Below, piece after piece: positions 25,539 through 37,700 of a DNA stretch of 64,000 nucleotides. The notes under the pieces are model-generated. The model was not told the DNA's origin. It saw only the letters and a list, made by a program, of their open reading frames with translations, and did no database searches. Position 1 is the stretch's first letter. Every line of letters begins with the position of its first letter. The stretch lies in assembly GCA_000499405.2 (NCBI GenBank), contig HG738137.1:8693609-8757608 (forward strand). The letters run 5' to 3'. This stretch comes from Onchocerca volvulus. Taxonomy: Eukaryota; Nematoda; Chromadorea; Rhabditida; Onchocercidae. A program made the translations under genes and the position numbers.

Positions 25539-28500
25539 TGGATATGTCATGCGAATTTTTCCCATTTATTAAATATGACGATGAACAAGAAATGAATGAA
25601 TGCTTCTCATATAATTCTCTCATCTTTTTCCTTTTTCATATTAATAATAATGATGATAATAAAAAGAACCTTTCCTGGATAAAACATATATTTTTATGGG
25701 ATAGAAATATAATGGAGAGAGAGAAGGGGAGAGAGAGAGAGAAAGAGATAAAATAGAAAAATGAAGGGAAAAAAAAATTGGTTACATTTGAGAATATGGA
25801 GGAAAATTACAAATCAATTACAAGAGGGATTTGAAGGTATTAGTAAAATCGATACAAAGTAAGGAAAGGAGAAAGAAAAATTCGTTGAAATTTTAATAAT
25901 GTTATTAAAAGATATCAAAAATGATAAAGAAATGATATCAGATGATGTCGGAAAATAATAAATGATAAAGAAATGCTATCAGAAAATAATAAATGATAAG
26001 GAATAATGATAATAAATAACGAGGATAAGGTTGACATTGGGAAAATGAGAATATTGACACTTGAAACACTTCCGATATACATAATGAAAGATTAGTTTCC
26101 GGTATAGTAAGAAGGATTAGCCGACATATATTCCGATCTTGAATAATCATTGTGATAAAATGGTTAAAGGATAAATTACAATAAAGGGAACATTTTTTAT
26201 TATAACTATTAATTAATCAATTAATTGATTTTGATATCGAATAAAATGGTAATTTTTAGATGATTAATAAATAATTCCTATCCTATCCGATGGCAAGCTG
26301 TTTCAAATAGTTAAATTTGATTTTATGAAATTTTATCTGGAAATTTTTTTGAGATAAGGGAATGATAATGATTAGGGTATAAATATTAGATCAGAGTGAA
26401 ATAATTTTTTGAAAATAAAGAAAAAAGAAGAGAAAAAAATACGAGTAATTTTTTATTTTATACAAGAAGCTGAATATGTTCAAATGATATAAAGTTTAAC
26501 TCAGAAATTTTAAAAAATAAACAATCTCAAAATTTCAAAATGAACAATTTAAAAGAAAAAAAAAAAGAAAAGAAAAAGAAAAAGTAAAAAGAGAAAAATA
26601 TATGGCACAAACATAACAATCGAAATTTTCAAACTGAATTTGGAATAAACAAATGAATGAATAGAATACATGAATGCTTTTTCAAGCAGATAAAATTGAT
26701 TTTCAATAAATTTCCCTGAAAAGACGAATTATTGTTGTTAGATATTTACAATAATAATTTGCACAAATATTTATGAGAAAATATAAATGGACAATTTGTC
26801 GTAAAGTGCGAAAATATCGAAAGTTAATTCATAGAAATTGCACATTTCTAAATAAATAATTTAAAAGAAAAAAAAAAAAAATAGAAACCATAAAAGCATT
26901 TTTCCGCTTTTCCGAATTTCAATTTTCGATCATTTTGTCCACATATTTTACTTTTTTTATCTTTTTAAATAGAAAAGTAACTTTTTCTTCGTTTTCAATT
27001 ATCACAAATTAATCATTTTTATCAATTATTCATTTTCACTACCACCAATCAGTCATTTTATCAATTATTCCGTATATTTCATTCATCACTGAGAACAAAT
27101 TAATTGCATCCTAAGAATGAAACTTTATAATTAAGCATAAGAATTTTTCTATTAAATATTGTTTAAAAAGAAAAATTCAAAAGCAATTACTAAATATGCA
27201 AGTTAACGAAAGAACCTTATCACTTATCAGTTTAATAGTTATTATCAGTTTGACAAAAGTCTAGATATTGTAAAAAAAAGAAAATTAGTGTTCAGTCATT
27301 AGGATGTTATGTAATTTAGATAAAAATATATTCTTCCTTTAATCTTCTCCTTTTTTTCTTTTTTGATTATCAAGGAAATTGCATAAGCTATGTTTCTAAG
27401 TGGATCATAAAAGTAATATTCAAAAATTTATCTCAATTTGAAAAAAAATTCCAAATTTTTTGAAAATAATTTGAAAGAAAAGATAAACATTATGATTCAA
27501 TGATATTATACTTATACTTGGGTCATAATTAATGAAATACAATAATTCAAGCATGAAATGGTAAACTTGATTACTTCATATTTAACTAATATTGAAATAC
27601 ATGCACGCATAGATTCAAATAAAAATTTTTTCTTTCTTCCATAAATTCAAAATTCGAAAACTTTCCTCAACGAATAAACAGATACAATCAGCAAAAAACT
27701 TCATTGAAATTGAAAATTAAAATTTACTTAAAATTATTTTAATTGAAAGAAAATTGCAAAATAGTAATATAAGAGCGAAAGGTAAACTTTTTTTTTTTCT
27801 AAATATATAAATACGAGACTAAATATATGAGAAACTTTCAATATTTAGGAGACAAATGATATGTAAAAAAGTAAAATGATTAAATAACGACGGAAATCAA
27901 TCCCAAATGATAAAAGATAAGTTTCCAAGAAATGCAAAAAATTTTTTTCAAATATGAGAAACTTTCTTAATATAATGAAAGATCGTTTGAAAATATTCAA
28001 TTTTTTTTTTTGCAACTTTACAACGGTGATATTATAAGAGAACACTTGATGACAATTATAAGAATGACAATAATCAAAAATAAAGCAAATTTTTACTCCA
28101 ATGTAATTTCACATCGATATTTTTGAAATTTTATAAAAACTTCATCATTGAAATTTCTTTTTTTCGTAATTCTCCGTTTTAAAATTCGATGTGACCTAGA
28201 TACTGTATGATGTTGAATGGAAAATATTGAAGTAATAACGAGACATGTTTCAAAAAGTTTGACAGATACAAATTTCACCTCGATTAATTAATCAAATAAA
28301 AGATTTCAAGTTTATTGTTAACAACAACAAATATGACAGATTTACAAAAATGACTTGATAATATTTGAAAGATTATTCACAATCATTGGCAATTTTAATT
28401 AAACAAATCTTAATAATCAATATTTTCAACAAATATTACTTGAAATAATACCTGTAGAGTATGTTGCATATTGGATAAATTTTGTTTTAAATTTTCATAT

Positions 28501-29227
28501 TGTTTACGTTGTACAAATGCTTGTTGTTTAGCAAGTTTCACAGTATCAGAAGCAAGTAAACGCCATCGTTCTTCCAATTTCTCATCAACATGCAAACTCC
28601 ATGGCGATCGTTGTTGAGCATCGTTTAAATTCCAATTTCTGAAATGAACGAATTTTTTTCGAAATTACAAAAAGATAAACTTGCATCAATCAATAAATTG
28701 TTAGAGAAAATTTGATTATTATGAAAGTTTACTTTTAGTAATTAAATTCGTTCATTTTGATTAGAATGCGGAATCCTTTTTAGTACTTGCTGTTAGCTTT
28801 ATGGTGATAATTTCAAAAAATTTGCTAAATAATAATGAAATCTAATAGAATTTTTCATAAATTTATAATGAAAGTTTTAGTATATGTGAAATATATCATC
28901 TATTTATAATTAATCATGAAAATCAATAATTAATCTCAAGATTATTCAAATTTTTAATAAAATTCAAAATTATTAGTTTTGGAAACAATTTAACAATTAA
29001 TTTAGCATCATAAAATAATTTTATTTCATTTTTCATTTCTTTTTGAAAGAAAATTAAATGGAAATTAGCCTTTTTTCGATTTTTTTTTTAACAAAACAAT
29101 GTTAAAACCTTGTTTCTCTATTATTTTGCTCATTAGCATCAGGTTGCTGACAATTTTTACTTCCATTATAATCATTATCATTATCATCATCAGTTTCGGA
29201 TGCTTCACCTGGTATTACTGTAGCCAT
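24330..29227 (-). CDS. Small coiled-coil protein, possibly BLOC-1/dysbindin-like (3 coding exons, 147 aa)
   Basis: Exons: 29227-29109, 28638-28452 and 24467-24330 (stop). The frame joins correctly at both junctions (ET-R-NWNL and HTLQ-AISS). Residues 1-40 are acidic and disordered, with a run of Asp/Asn. Residues 50-135 form an amphipathic, Gln/Leu-rich helix consistent with a coiled coil (motifs LEERWRLLAS, QYENLKQNLSNMQ, ENLARVEWNLSLLQEG). The tail reads PDFSTFPIISDSSKE. The W/L spacing of the second helix and the pairing of two helices recall dysbindin/BLOC-1-type subunits of lysosome-related organelle transport, but this is a weak resemblance from memory and the name is not secure. The reading frame stays open upstream of the chosen ATG and would add a hydrophobic stretch, but I see no start there. 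A TTTTCAAG acceptor at 29241 sits 13 nt before the chosen ATG. Intron 2 is 4 kb and full of simple repeats. Confidence 0.72.
24700..24815. repeat. Tandem TTTGAA(C/T)TA(C/T)GATATATTATCGTTA repeats
   Basis: Three copies at about 24706, 24768 and 24790 within intron 2 of the coiled-coil gene. Confidence 0.6.
25146..25490. repeat. Degenerate minisatellite, about 8 units of 35-48 bp
   Basis: Each unit opens with GAAAT[C/T]TCGAA.. and continues ..GGAATA[T/C]AT..AAAATCGAA. The units vary in length and are diverged. The array runs into a long (AG)n tract at 25497. Confidence 0.7.
25497..25535. repeat. (AG)n microsatellite
   Basis: About 19 uninterrupted AG units, in intron 2 of the coiled-coil gene. 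A short open frame follows it but has no support as a gene. Confidence 0.95.
25919..26005. repeat. Tandem AAATGATAAAGAAATG.TATCAG repeats
   Basis: Three units near 25919, 25960 and 25992 sharing AATAATAAATGATAA(A)G. Confidence 0.6.
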
Positions 29228-29241
29228 TGATTGAAAATTTC

Positions 29242-31871
29242 TTGAAAATATCAGATAAAAGAAAAAGATTATCACTGTTACGATAGCACGTACGCCACGA
29301 AAATATGTAGCCCAACTTGACTTTCTCTTTTTTCTTCCACAAAATTCCTTTCACATAATAATAGCTTTAGAAATTTTTTGCAACAAAATATGTCCTTATC
29401 AGCCAATGATAAAAAAATATGATAAATTAGTGTTTATTTCTTCACGTAATTTGTAAATTTCATCATCCTATATCAATACATGATAAAAAGATAGATGTTT
29501 ACAGTATACGGACTATAACGATAGCATTAGTTAAAACAAATCAAAAATATCTCATAGCATTATCAATTCTTAACTAAAATCAACCTATCACAAAAAAATA
29601 AATAAATAAACAAACTTTACCATTCATTGAATGTATAATAAATTTATCAATATAGGTTACGTCTGAAAAAAAACCAAGTTTTTGAACCAAAAAACCAAAA
29701 AAGCAAAAAAACCAAAACCAAAATCAAAAACCAAAAAACCAAAATTTCGCAAATATATTCAAATGATCAAAATACTGTATTGTAAAAATTTTCCCATGAT
29801 TGTATGTATAAATGTTCCGATATATATCTAATTCTCATTTTTGCCTTCGATTCCAAAGCTTCCTCCATTCAGTAGTAAATAAGAGGAACTAATTTACATA
29901 TTTACTTGAATTCTCATCCCTGATTGAAATTTCCCAACCTAATTTCAATAGCGAAAAATCATACAATCATGTAATTTCCGATCTTATAATCATACCCATT
30001 TATTTATGTCTAAAATATTGTAAATCATTTCCAGTATAAAAAGGATGTTGTTATCCGCCTTAAGTATCATTTTAACAAGTACTAATACTTCAACTCAGTT
30101 TTTAATTCAATTCTTCCTCCATTATTTCTAATTACCAATTTCCAATTCAAATTAAAATCAGAAGATAAATTCGCCTATTATCTTATAAGATAAATATTCA
30201 AAATAAAACTTATCAACTGTACTTTTCATATTTATCTATAAATTGTATTGATAATATAGTTGCTATAATTAAACCACATCATAACAGATCCTTTGTCATA
30301 CATTCATCTATCCAAGCAAATAATTTTCTCCGAAGAAAAAAATTTCCACACCAGGTTTATTTGCTTTTAAATTGAACCAGCACGTAATTCCTCCTGACCT
30401 TTCAATCTTTAAGTTGAAAGGTCAAGAAGAGTTTCGCTCGTTATATTGGATAAAAATAAGAAATAGCTAATATTATTACATCAATCTAATGTTGTAGATT
30501 ACAAAGAAGATTCTAACATTATTTATCCTTATGTATCATACATTGATCGATATACTTGTTAGAGATAAACTTCTTATCTTCCTTATCACTATTTATTTAT
30601 TACCAATATCAGTATGATAAGCCAAATCAACCTTCAACTTTACTAACTAAAATTAAAAGGAACGAAGCCTAATGAATGTCAGAAGATTCATTTCAGAATT
30701 CTATCAAAATTACTACAAATTGGACTGAAAAAAAAAAAAAAAGAAGTGTAATACTATAAAAATTCGATAAAATTTTATCATAAATCATCTTCTCCCTTCC
30801 AATATTCTCATGATAATCACTAATCATATGTAAGTATTGCACGAAAAATAAATCAACTTTTCCCAAAGTATAAATACATTTGAGACAACAATCGCATCTT
30901 TCATTTCATGTCTGCTTTTCTTGTCTATGATTATGTAATATATTATAATATGTACATAACAAACGGATGCTTTTTTCAAATTTATCTTTCACATAATTGA
31001 AAAAAGATTTGGACTGAAAATTTTCAAAAAAACTTGGATGAATGGGAGAAATTCGAAAAACCGTATTGAACATAACAAAAACAGAACAAAGTTACATGAG
31101 AAAAATTTCTCATTACAACAAATTCATACTTTTTGTTTTCGTAATTCAATATATAAAAACCAAAAAAATAAAAAATAAAAAAAAAGAAAAACCAAAACAA
31201 TGAACAAAACAATTTCTCTCTTTGTCTTCCCTTAAAAAGTTTCTAAAAAAAACTCCACCATATATTGTTTCTTTCCTCATCTCATAATTTGATTCCAATC
31301 AACATGAAATTTCTCATGCATCCAAAACATCCGCTTTTTTAAAAATGATGACAACGAAGCTTTCTTCGCATAAATTAAACAATGCAATTAATATCTATTC
31401 CGATAGCCTCGCCTTCCCTTTGGGTCAAAATATTAAATTGATAGAACTCAATTCTTCCCATCTTAAACCTTGAAATTAATTACTTGAAAAGAAAAAAAAT
31501 TTGACCACTCATAATTTCGATCATTTTACCATTTCTATTTCTATTGCTAAATACCAAAAAAAAAAAAAAAAATGGAAATTAAGGCTCATAACTTCAACTT
31601 CATTTCATTCAATTATCATGACTTGATGCAGAAGACACTTCAAAAGTTCATGTCGCGAAATGTCATTCTTAAAATTTGCCAATGCATTCGAAGTATCCGA
31701 ATATTTTGGTCAGAAGTTTCCATTTGATTCCTCTATTCTTTTTGTTCTTAACCTGATATCTCCAAGATGTAAATTTTAGATGTACGGATAGTCCAAAATA
31801 AAATTAATCAAGCAAAAACGAAAAAAAAGTGGAGAAAACCCGAAACCAATACGAAACGGTGATCAACTAAC

Positions 31872-31909
<38 letters not shown>

Positions 31910-32565
31910 GCGATCATTGCGGTTTCTGCACCATTTAACAATTAATTTTTTTTTTTTCAAGCATTTAATGCTACAAAGCAAAAAGATAAAACAAAAAGGG
32001 AAAAGAAAATCATGAGAAGTACAAATTCAAAAATAAAAATGAAGAAAAGTAAAAAATATGCGAAAATATAATATGAAACCGTTTCTCGATATTAAAGATC
32101 AATAATCAGTAAAAACAAAAACAATTCACTCAAATAACACTGTTAAGATAAACAATGAAAAAGTGTTAATGTTGTATTTTGTAATATATGAAACATAAAT
32201 CATTTATTATTTTCAATTAGCACTTTTTTTTTTTTCATTTATCGAATTAATATATACATAAGCCAATGAAAGAATAAAAAAAGAAAAAAGGAAAAAGTTT
32301 CAGTTTAGTATAATGACTGAACTTTACAACTGAGAAAATATTATGTAACAGTTCAAACTAATCAATATTTGAAATTTTAACACATACCTAAATTCAACAA
32401 ATATAATTCAAAATTTCGAAAAAGATGGAACGATAAAAAAATTAAAAATGTAAAAATATTACAACTACAATTTTAAACATAATAAAAGTACTTAGAAATG
32501 TTAAAAATGAGTTTCTTCATCATTAACTGATTGATGATAATGATGATCCAAGTCAGATGATAATG
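29242..32565. other. Intergenic region between coiled-coil and homeobox genes
   Basis: This holds a CCAAAAA-rich tract (29660-29745), a TATAAAAAGG box-like word on plus (about 30036), the inverted AGGTCA arrangement at 30395, a TA microsatellite at 31876 and the presumed 3' end of the homeobox transcript. No gene is recognised. Confidence 0.55.
30395..30424. promoter_or_regulatory. Inverted repeat built on AGGTCA half-sites
   Basis: TGACCTTTCAA and its exact reverse complement TTGAAAGGTCA flank an 8-base spacer. AGGTCA with a 5' A-rich extension is the classic nuclear-receptor half-site, here in everted arrangement. It lies about 1.17 kb upstream of the coiled-coil gene start. It could also be a simple hairpin. 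Confidence 0.35.
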
Positions 32566-32595
32566 GATTGATTGATTGATTGATTGATTGATTGA
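32566..32595 (-). repeat. (AATC)n microsatellite starting at the homeobox stop codon
   Basis: Seven or so tandem ATTG units on the plus strand abut the TAG at 32596-32598, so the 3' UTR of the homeobox mRNA opens with an AAUC repeat. A candidate AATAAA signal (minus strand) lies at 32203-32208, about 390 nt further on. Confidence 0.8.
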
Positions 32596-34714
32596 CTATC
32601 GTTGACATGCAGCCATACCAGCTAAAACGGCGACAGCAATACTTTCTTTTTCGGATAAATCTTTTCGTTCTTCCATCAACGAATCGATCATTAAATCTTC
32701 ATCGAAGAGAAATTGCTGCTGTAACTGTTGCTGTTGCTGTTTTTCATCATTGTACAACGAGGAACTTGATGATACCGGAGGTGACGGTAGCTGTGCCACT
32801 TCCGGATCCGGTTGGAGATTATTCAATTCGGTAAATCCCAACAATGAGGATGTTGATTCCGTACTTGCCACTCCTGCTGGAAGTAGTGGTGATGGACAAG
32901 CTGTTGTTTGCCTTATAGCCGAAATTTGAGGAGGAACAGATGGTGGAGGAGATAACCAATGTGTTTGCATTTGCGACTGTGGATGCGGTTGCGATTGCGA
33001 CTGAGGCTGCGGTTGCGGTTGTGGCTGTTGTTGAGATTGAGATGATATCAGTGAAGTGTGGCCTGCAGCCGCAGCTGCCGCAATTGTTTTTAATTGTTGA
33101 TGCAAATTTGCAGCTTGCTGTGCTGCTATTTGCTGCGCTAATGCAACCTGAAAATGATAAAAAAAGTGAGAATTAGAAAGAAAATTGAATGGTATCAGCA
33201 ACAATTGAGTTCAAAATATCAATTACCTGTGCTTGCGCTTGCTGTTGCACCTGAGCTTGCAAATGCTGAAAATAGGGCAACATCATATTGAATGACTGCG
33301 CATTATTAATCCATGGAAGCGTCGAAGACGCATTTTGTGGCTGTTGCTGTTGCAAGCCTAATGCAGCAGCAGCAAGAAGGAATGGATTTGCGGTTTGTGC
33401 CGCAGCCGCAGCAGCGATTGCTGCCGGAAGATTTCCAACTGCAGCTGCAGCTGCAGCCGCAGCATTTAATGGGGAAGGTGTATAAGCAGGTGGAGTTGGG
33501 AGTAGCTTATTATCAAGTGTCGATTGAGGTATCCTACGCTGATCGGGAGGTGAACATGATGAGGCCAACGATCGATTAACATCTGGAACCTGAATAATAA
33601 CAAGAGAATTAAAATCAAGAAAGAAATGCGAAATTTCAACATTTCTTAATACACAGTATTATTTATGCAGGATTATCAAAGATTCACACCGTTCGAAATT
33701 TTAAACTAATTTAAAATTTTATTAAATGTTCATTTCCTCGAATTAAATTTTATGATAACGTAAATTTAAATTGCAAACTATTACAATGATTCTTATAACA
33801 ATTAGATAGAACATGACGATTTCGATAAAATAACGAAATTGACTGGAGAATTTTAGTGAACTAGTACGGATTCTATTTTTGTTAATTAGTATACATTCTA
33901 TTTCTACTATCAAATACTCTGCTGATTGCTTTATTTATCATTATGAAACGAACTGTGAAAAATTTTTATATGTTCTAGAATGTACAAACCATAGTGCTAA
34001 AAAAGAAATTTGCTAAGATTTTGTCCTTGACTTCTTTTTCAATCTTATATTTGGAAAGACTTTTCATTCTTCAATGGACAGCCTTTCCAAATACATGATA
34101 AAAACAAGTCATAAACAATATCTAAAAAAAATTCACTACAATCATTAAAGCTCACATTTTTAATGTAAAAATACCTGTTGAAAAGCGGTATTTGTTGTAT
34201 GTGCTGCCGGTGTATTCCGACGTAATTCATCTTTCAGCGCTTCAATATCTGCCTTACGAAAATCAGTATGTGCCGTATGCACTACCATTTCCGGTCTTTT
34301 CTTTTGTTCGATCTGGACAGAACCTAAAATTGAAAGAAAACAAAGTAAAAGTTGAAAATCTTCAAAAAATTTACACGCCAGACTTACATACCACCACTAC
34401 TACATATAAACTTCATCAGTTCAAATTTCATGTTAAACATTTTGTTAATATTTACAATCATTAAAACTCTAATGTTTTAAAAATATCCGAAATATCATGA
34501 AGAAGAAGAAGACTAGGAATTCATTTTAAAATCATGGAAATGATAAACAACAGGCTTGAACAAGCCAATTCAAATCTCCAACTGTCATACATTATCAAAT
34601 ACCTATTATCATAGGATAAATAATAGGGCAGAAATATAAAAGAACAACAAGCCTTATAATAATGCTCATCCAAATTTCTTCTCGTTTTAATTTCAAATAA
34701 ATATAAGTCAAATG

Positions 34715-34746
<32 letters not shown>

Positions 34747-37700
34747 AAAACAGAAAGAAATATTTCTTTTACTAAAAAGAAATATTGTTGTAAAAATATG
34801 GTAATAGCTATGAAGTAACTTGGTGTGCTAGAGTAATACTAAACATCTTTTCCAAATTAATCAAAGCAATACTATGGCAAAATTAATAGGAATAAAAATG
34901 AAAAAACTATTCAAGAATTAAGAATTTAAATGAAAAAAAAAAAAAGAAAAATACTAAATAAGATCTGAAACCTTAGAGAGTATGTGAATTCAAAAATGAC
35001 TAAATGAAGTATCCAAATATTCGATATAATTTAAAATGTCTATCTAACGAAAAGCAAAATCAAAGGAATTTAAATTTCAATTCAATCTTATGTGCAAATG
35101 TGTTTAAGACAAGCCGAAACTACGATGTAAATTCTGTCTGATATGAGCAGTAATGGTGCCTGATGTTAACAAGACAGTTGTGCTTCAATGCTAAACTGAT
35201 GAACTGGAAAACCGTATAGCATACGATTTACCTAAGTATTCTCCCAGGGTACATACCACACATAAAGCGGGATGATACCACTCGCGCGGTTTCGTTTAAA
35301 AAAAAAATGCGGAAATTGGAGCAGAACAAGCAAGACAAAAGAGTTCCAAGTTGCACACTCTAGAATAGTAATCAATCTTTTCCCAGACAATGAATAACCC
35401 ACAAAAATGAACAATCGAAGTTTGAAACCAGTTTTTTGATAAACGAATTTTAGGCGGGAATTATTTCCGAAATTCGAAGGCTTTGAGACAACTGCGATAA
35501 TTACCACTACTTGTATAAACTGACCAGTTTGCGTAAAACAGTATTTTGAATATAATGAATACTTTCGTATTACTAAATCACTTTTTTTGTTTAGCATCCA
35601 TTTTCTCAATTTTCGTCGCTTTTTTTTTTTCAATCTCTTATTTTTCTTTTGTAAACATGTCCCTAGAGTCAAATCTTGACCTTACTGTCAGTAATCCCCA
35701 AAAATCTCGTCCTAATTACTATTTCCATCTTTTACTTCTATCCAAAAAATTTCGTACCACTCATTTAACGGTAAAATTTAGTCTATTTATTTTATTTGAT
35801 GCACATGAATTTCACCCCCAATTATAATAACTTGGTCTTCTTTAAATTAATTTTCTCAATCAAAAATTAAAATGAATTCATTTTACTTCACGAAAGCTAT
35901 TATTTTACTCTGAATATGTACAGTAAACTCAATCCATACTACCTAATAATAAACTTTCAATTTCAATCAAAATTTCATAGCAATGAAAATCTTTTTTTTT
36001 TCTCCGCGAAAATTTTTTAAGATAGAAACATTCTTTCTGTAAAATCTTCCTCAAAAGTTTTCGAAAAGAATTTCAAGGCCAAAAATAACAATAATTTCAA
36101 CAAAAAAAAGAAAGATGAAAAACTTTATATGATTACTGTTAAACTCTTCTACTTTTTCCTATTGAACATTCGCAAATACATCATCAGAGTGTTATGTTCT
36201 AATCTTAAATTTTAATTTAAAAATTCCAAACAAATGATCCGAACATCGGCAAGATAATGGAAATAGCTCACAATCAGATGGATTTCGAAAATTATTAAAA
36301 TATCTCTATCCATTCATCCTTTGCTTATTTATATTAACGATAAGTGCAAATGAAACGATAAGCATCTTATCTTTACAGCACCAAAAAAACAACTATCGAC
36401 GAATATTAATAAAATGGATGCCAACTGTTGAGGAAAATTAACCTAGATCACATTTCATGTCATTCTTGATAACAATATATTATTTTCCATCATCAATACT
36501 TCTAGATGATGGAAAGTTGCTTAGCAAAATATTAAATATAAACAGAATAATAAAAAGAAACCAACTTCAAATTGCACATTTTTATAAGCCAATACAACAA
36601 TATAGGAGAAATGAAATTTTAAGTAGAACAATAGCTTAGCTATATGGAAATACTAATTTAGAAAAACAAACAACAAGGTTGCTTCCTAATTCATTCTTTC
36701 TTATGAAGTACTAAAATCATCTAAGCTCACCAACTCTTCATCAACTCTCGCTTCTTTTATTTAATGTGGAATAAAACTAACAACACTTCAAATTTCCAAA
36801 AGACCAGAGATTGCCAAGGTCGTATCTTTAATAGTCTTGACACGTCTCACAGTGCTAAAAACCAAAGGTCACCACCAAGACCAATGGAAGTCTTTCTCAA
36901 ATAAAAGCTAAATGTTAAAATTAATAATCTATACTGAGAGAGAAGCTACTTCTTCACCTATCCCAGATCAAAGATCAACACCATATCTTGAATATCCTAT
37001 TAATTTATGATGAGAGAAAAAAAACCAACGAATCAAATATCTTTAGAATTATACCAATAAACCATTTAGTGATTCAAATGATACTTCGACAATACATGAT
37101 ATAATCTATTTATCTGAGCCTTATTTTACTGTCTAATTCACAAATATCTTGTGAAAATCAATTAACGGTTTTCTTCCACGTTTTTTTCCTCTCAAACCTA
37201 AAATATAAACGAAATGTTATCAACTCAATCATATCTTTTCTTTCCACTGATGCTTTTCATGCATTTCTTATTACTTTTCACATCTCTTATTCCCGTAAGT
37301 ATTCCATTACTTTTTTTATCTCGAAATTTTTTCTCAAACTAAGGAGTTTACATGCGGCAAAATCGGACGAAAGAACAACATCAAACAAAGACTTTGTTGT
37401 TGTTCTCCTCGAATAACACAACAACAAAGATTTCGTTAAAGAGAGTAACAACATCATGTTCTCTCCGAACAACAAAATCAATCTAACATAGAACAAACAT
37501 ACATGAGAAATAATAATATGAAGAAGAACAGACGATAGATGTGACAAGGACTGGTTTAAAATAAAACTTGAACATTTAGTGTGAAAAGAAAAAAATATAA
37601 ATTCAGCTTATGTAGTTATATTTACAGCATCTACACGATCTCTAATAAATCTATACATATTCCAGTTTTTTGTTTTCAATCATAATTTAATTAGAGATTA

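Noticed and set aside
7308..29227. Idea that the minus-strand genes form a nematode operon
   Set aside because: The gaps of about 3.4-3.7 kb far exceed typical operon spacing of about 100 bp to a few hundred bp, and the products have no shared role.
29820..29910. Minus-strand stretch reading TEWRKLWNRRQK, helix-3-like
   Set aside because: Only about 14 codons between stops, with no splice sites or upstream homeodomain helices.
33288..33579. Plus-strand open frames over the Ala/Gln exons
   Set aside because: Antisense shadows of homeobox exon 5; GCN/CAG repeats are open in several frames.
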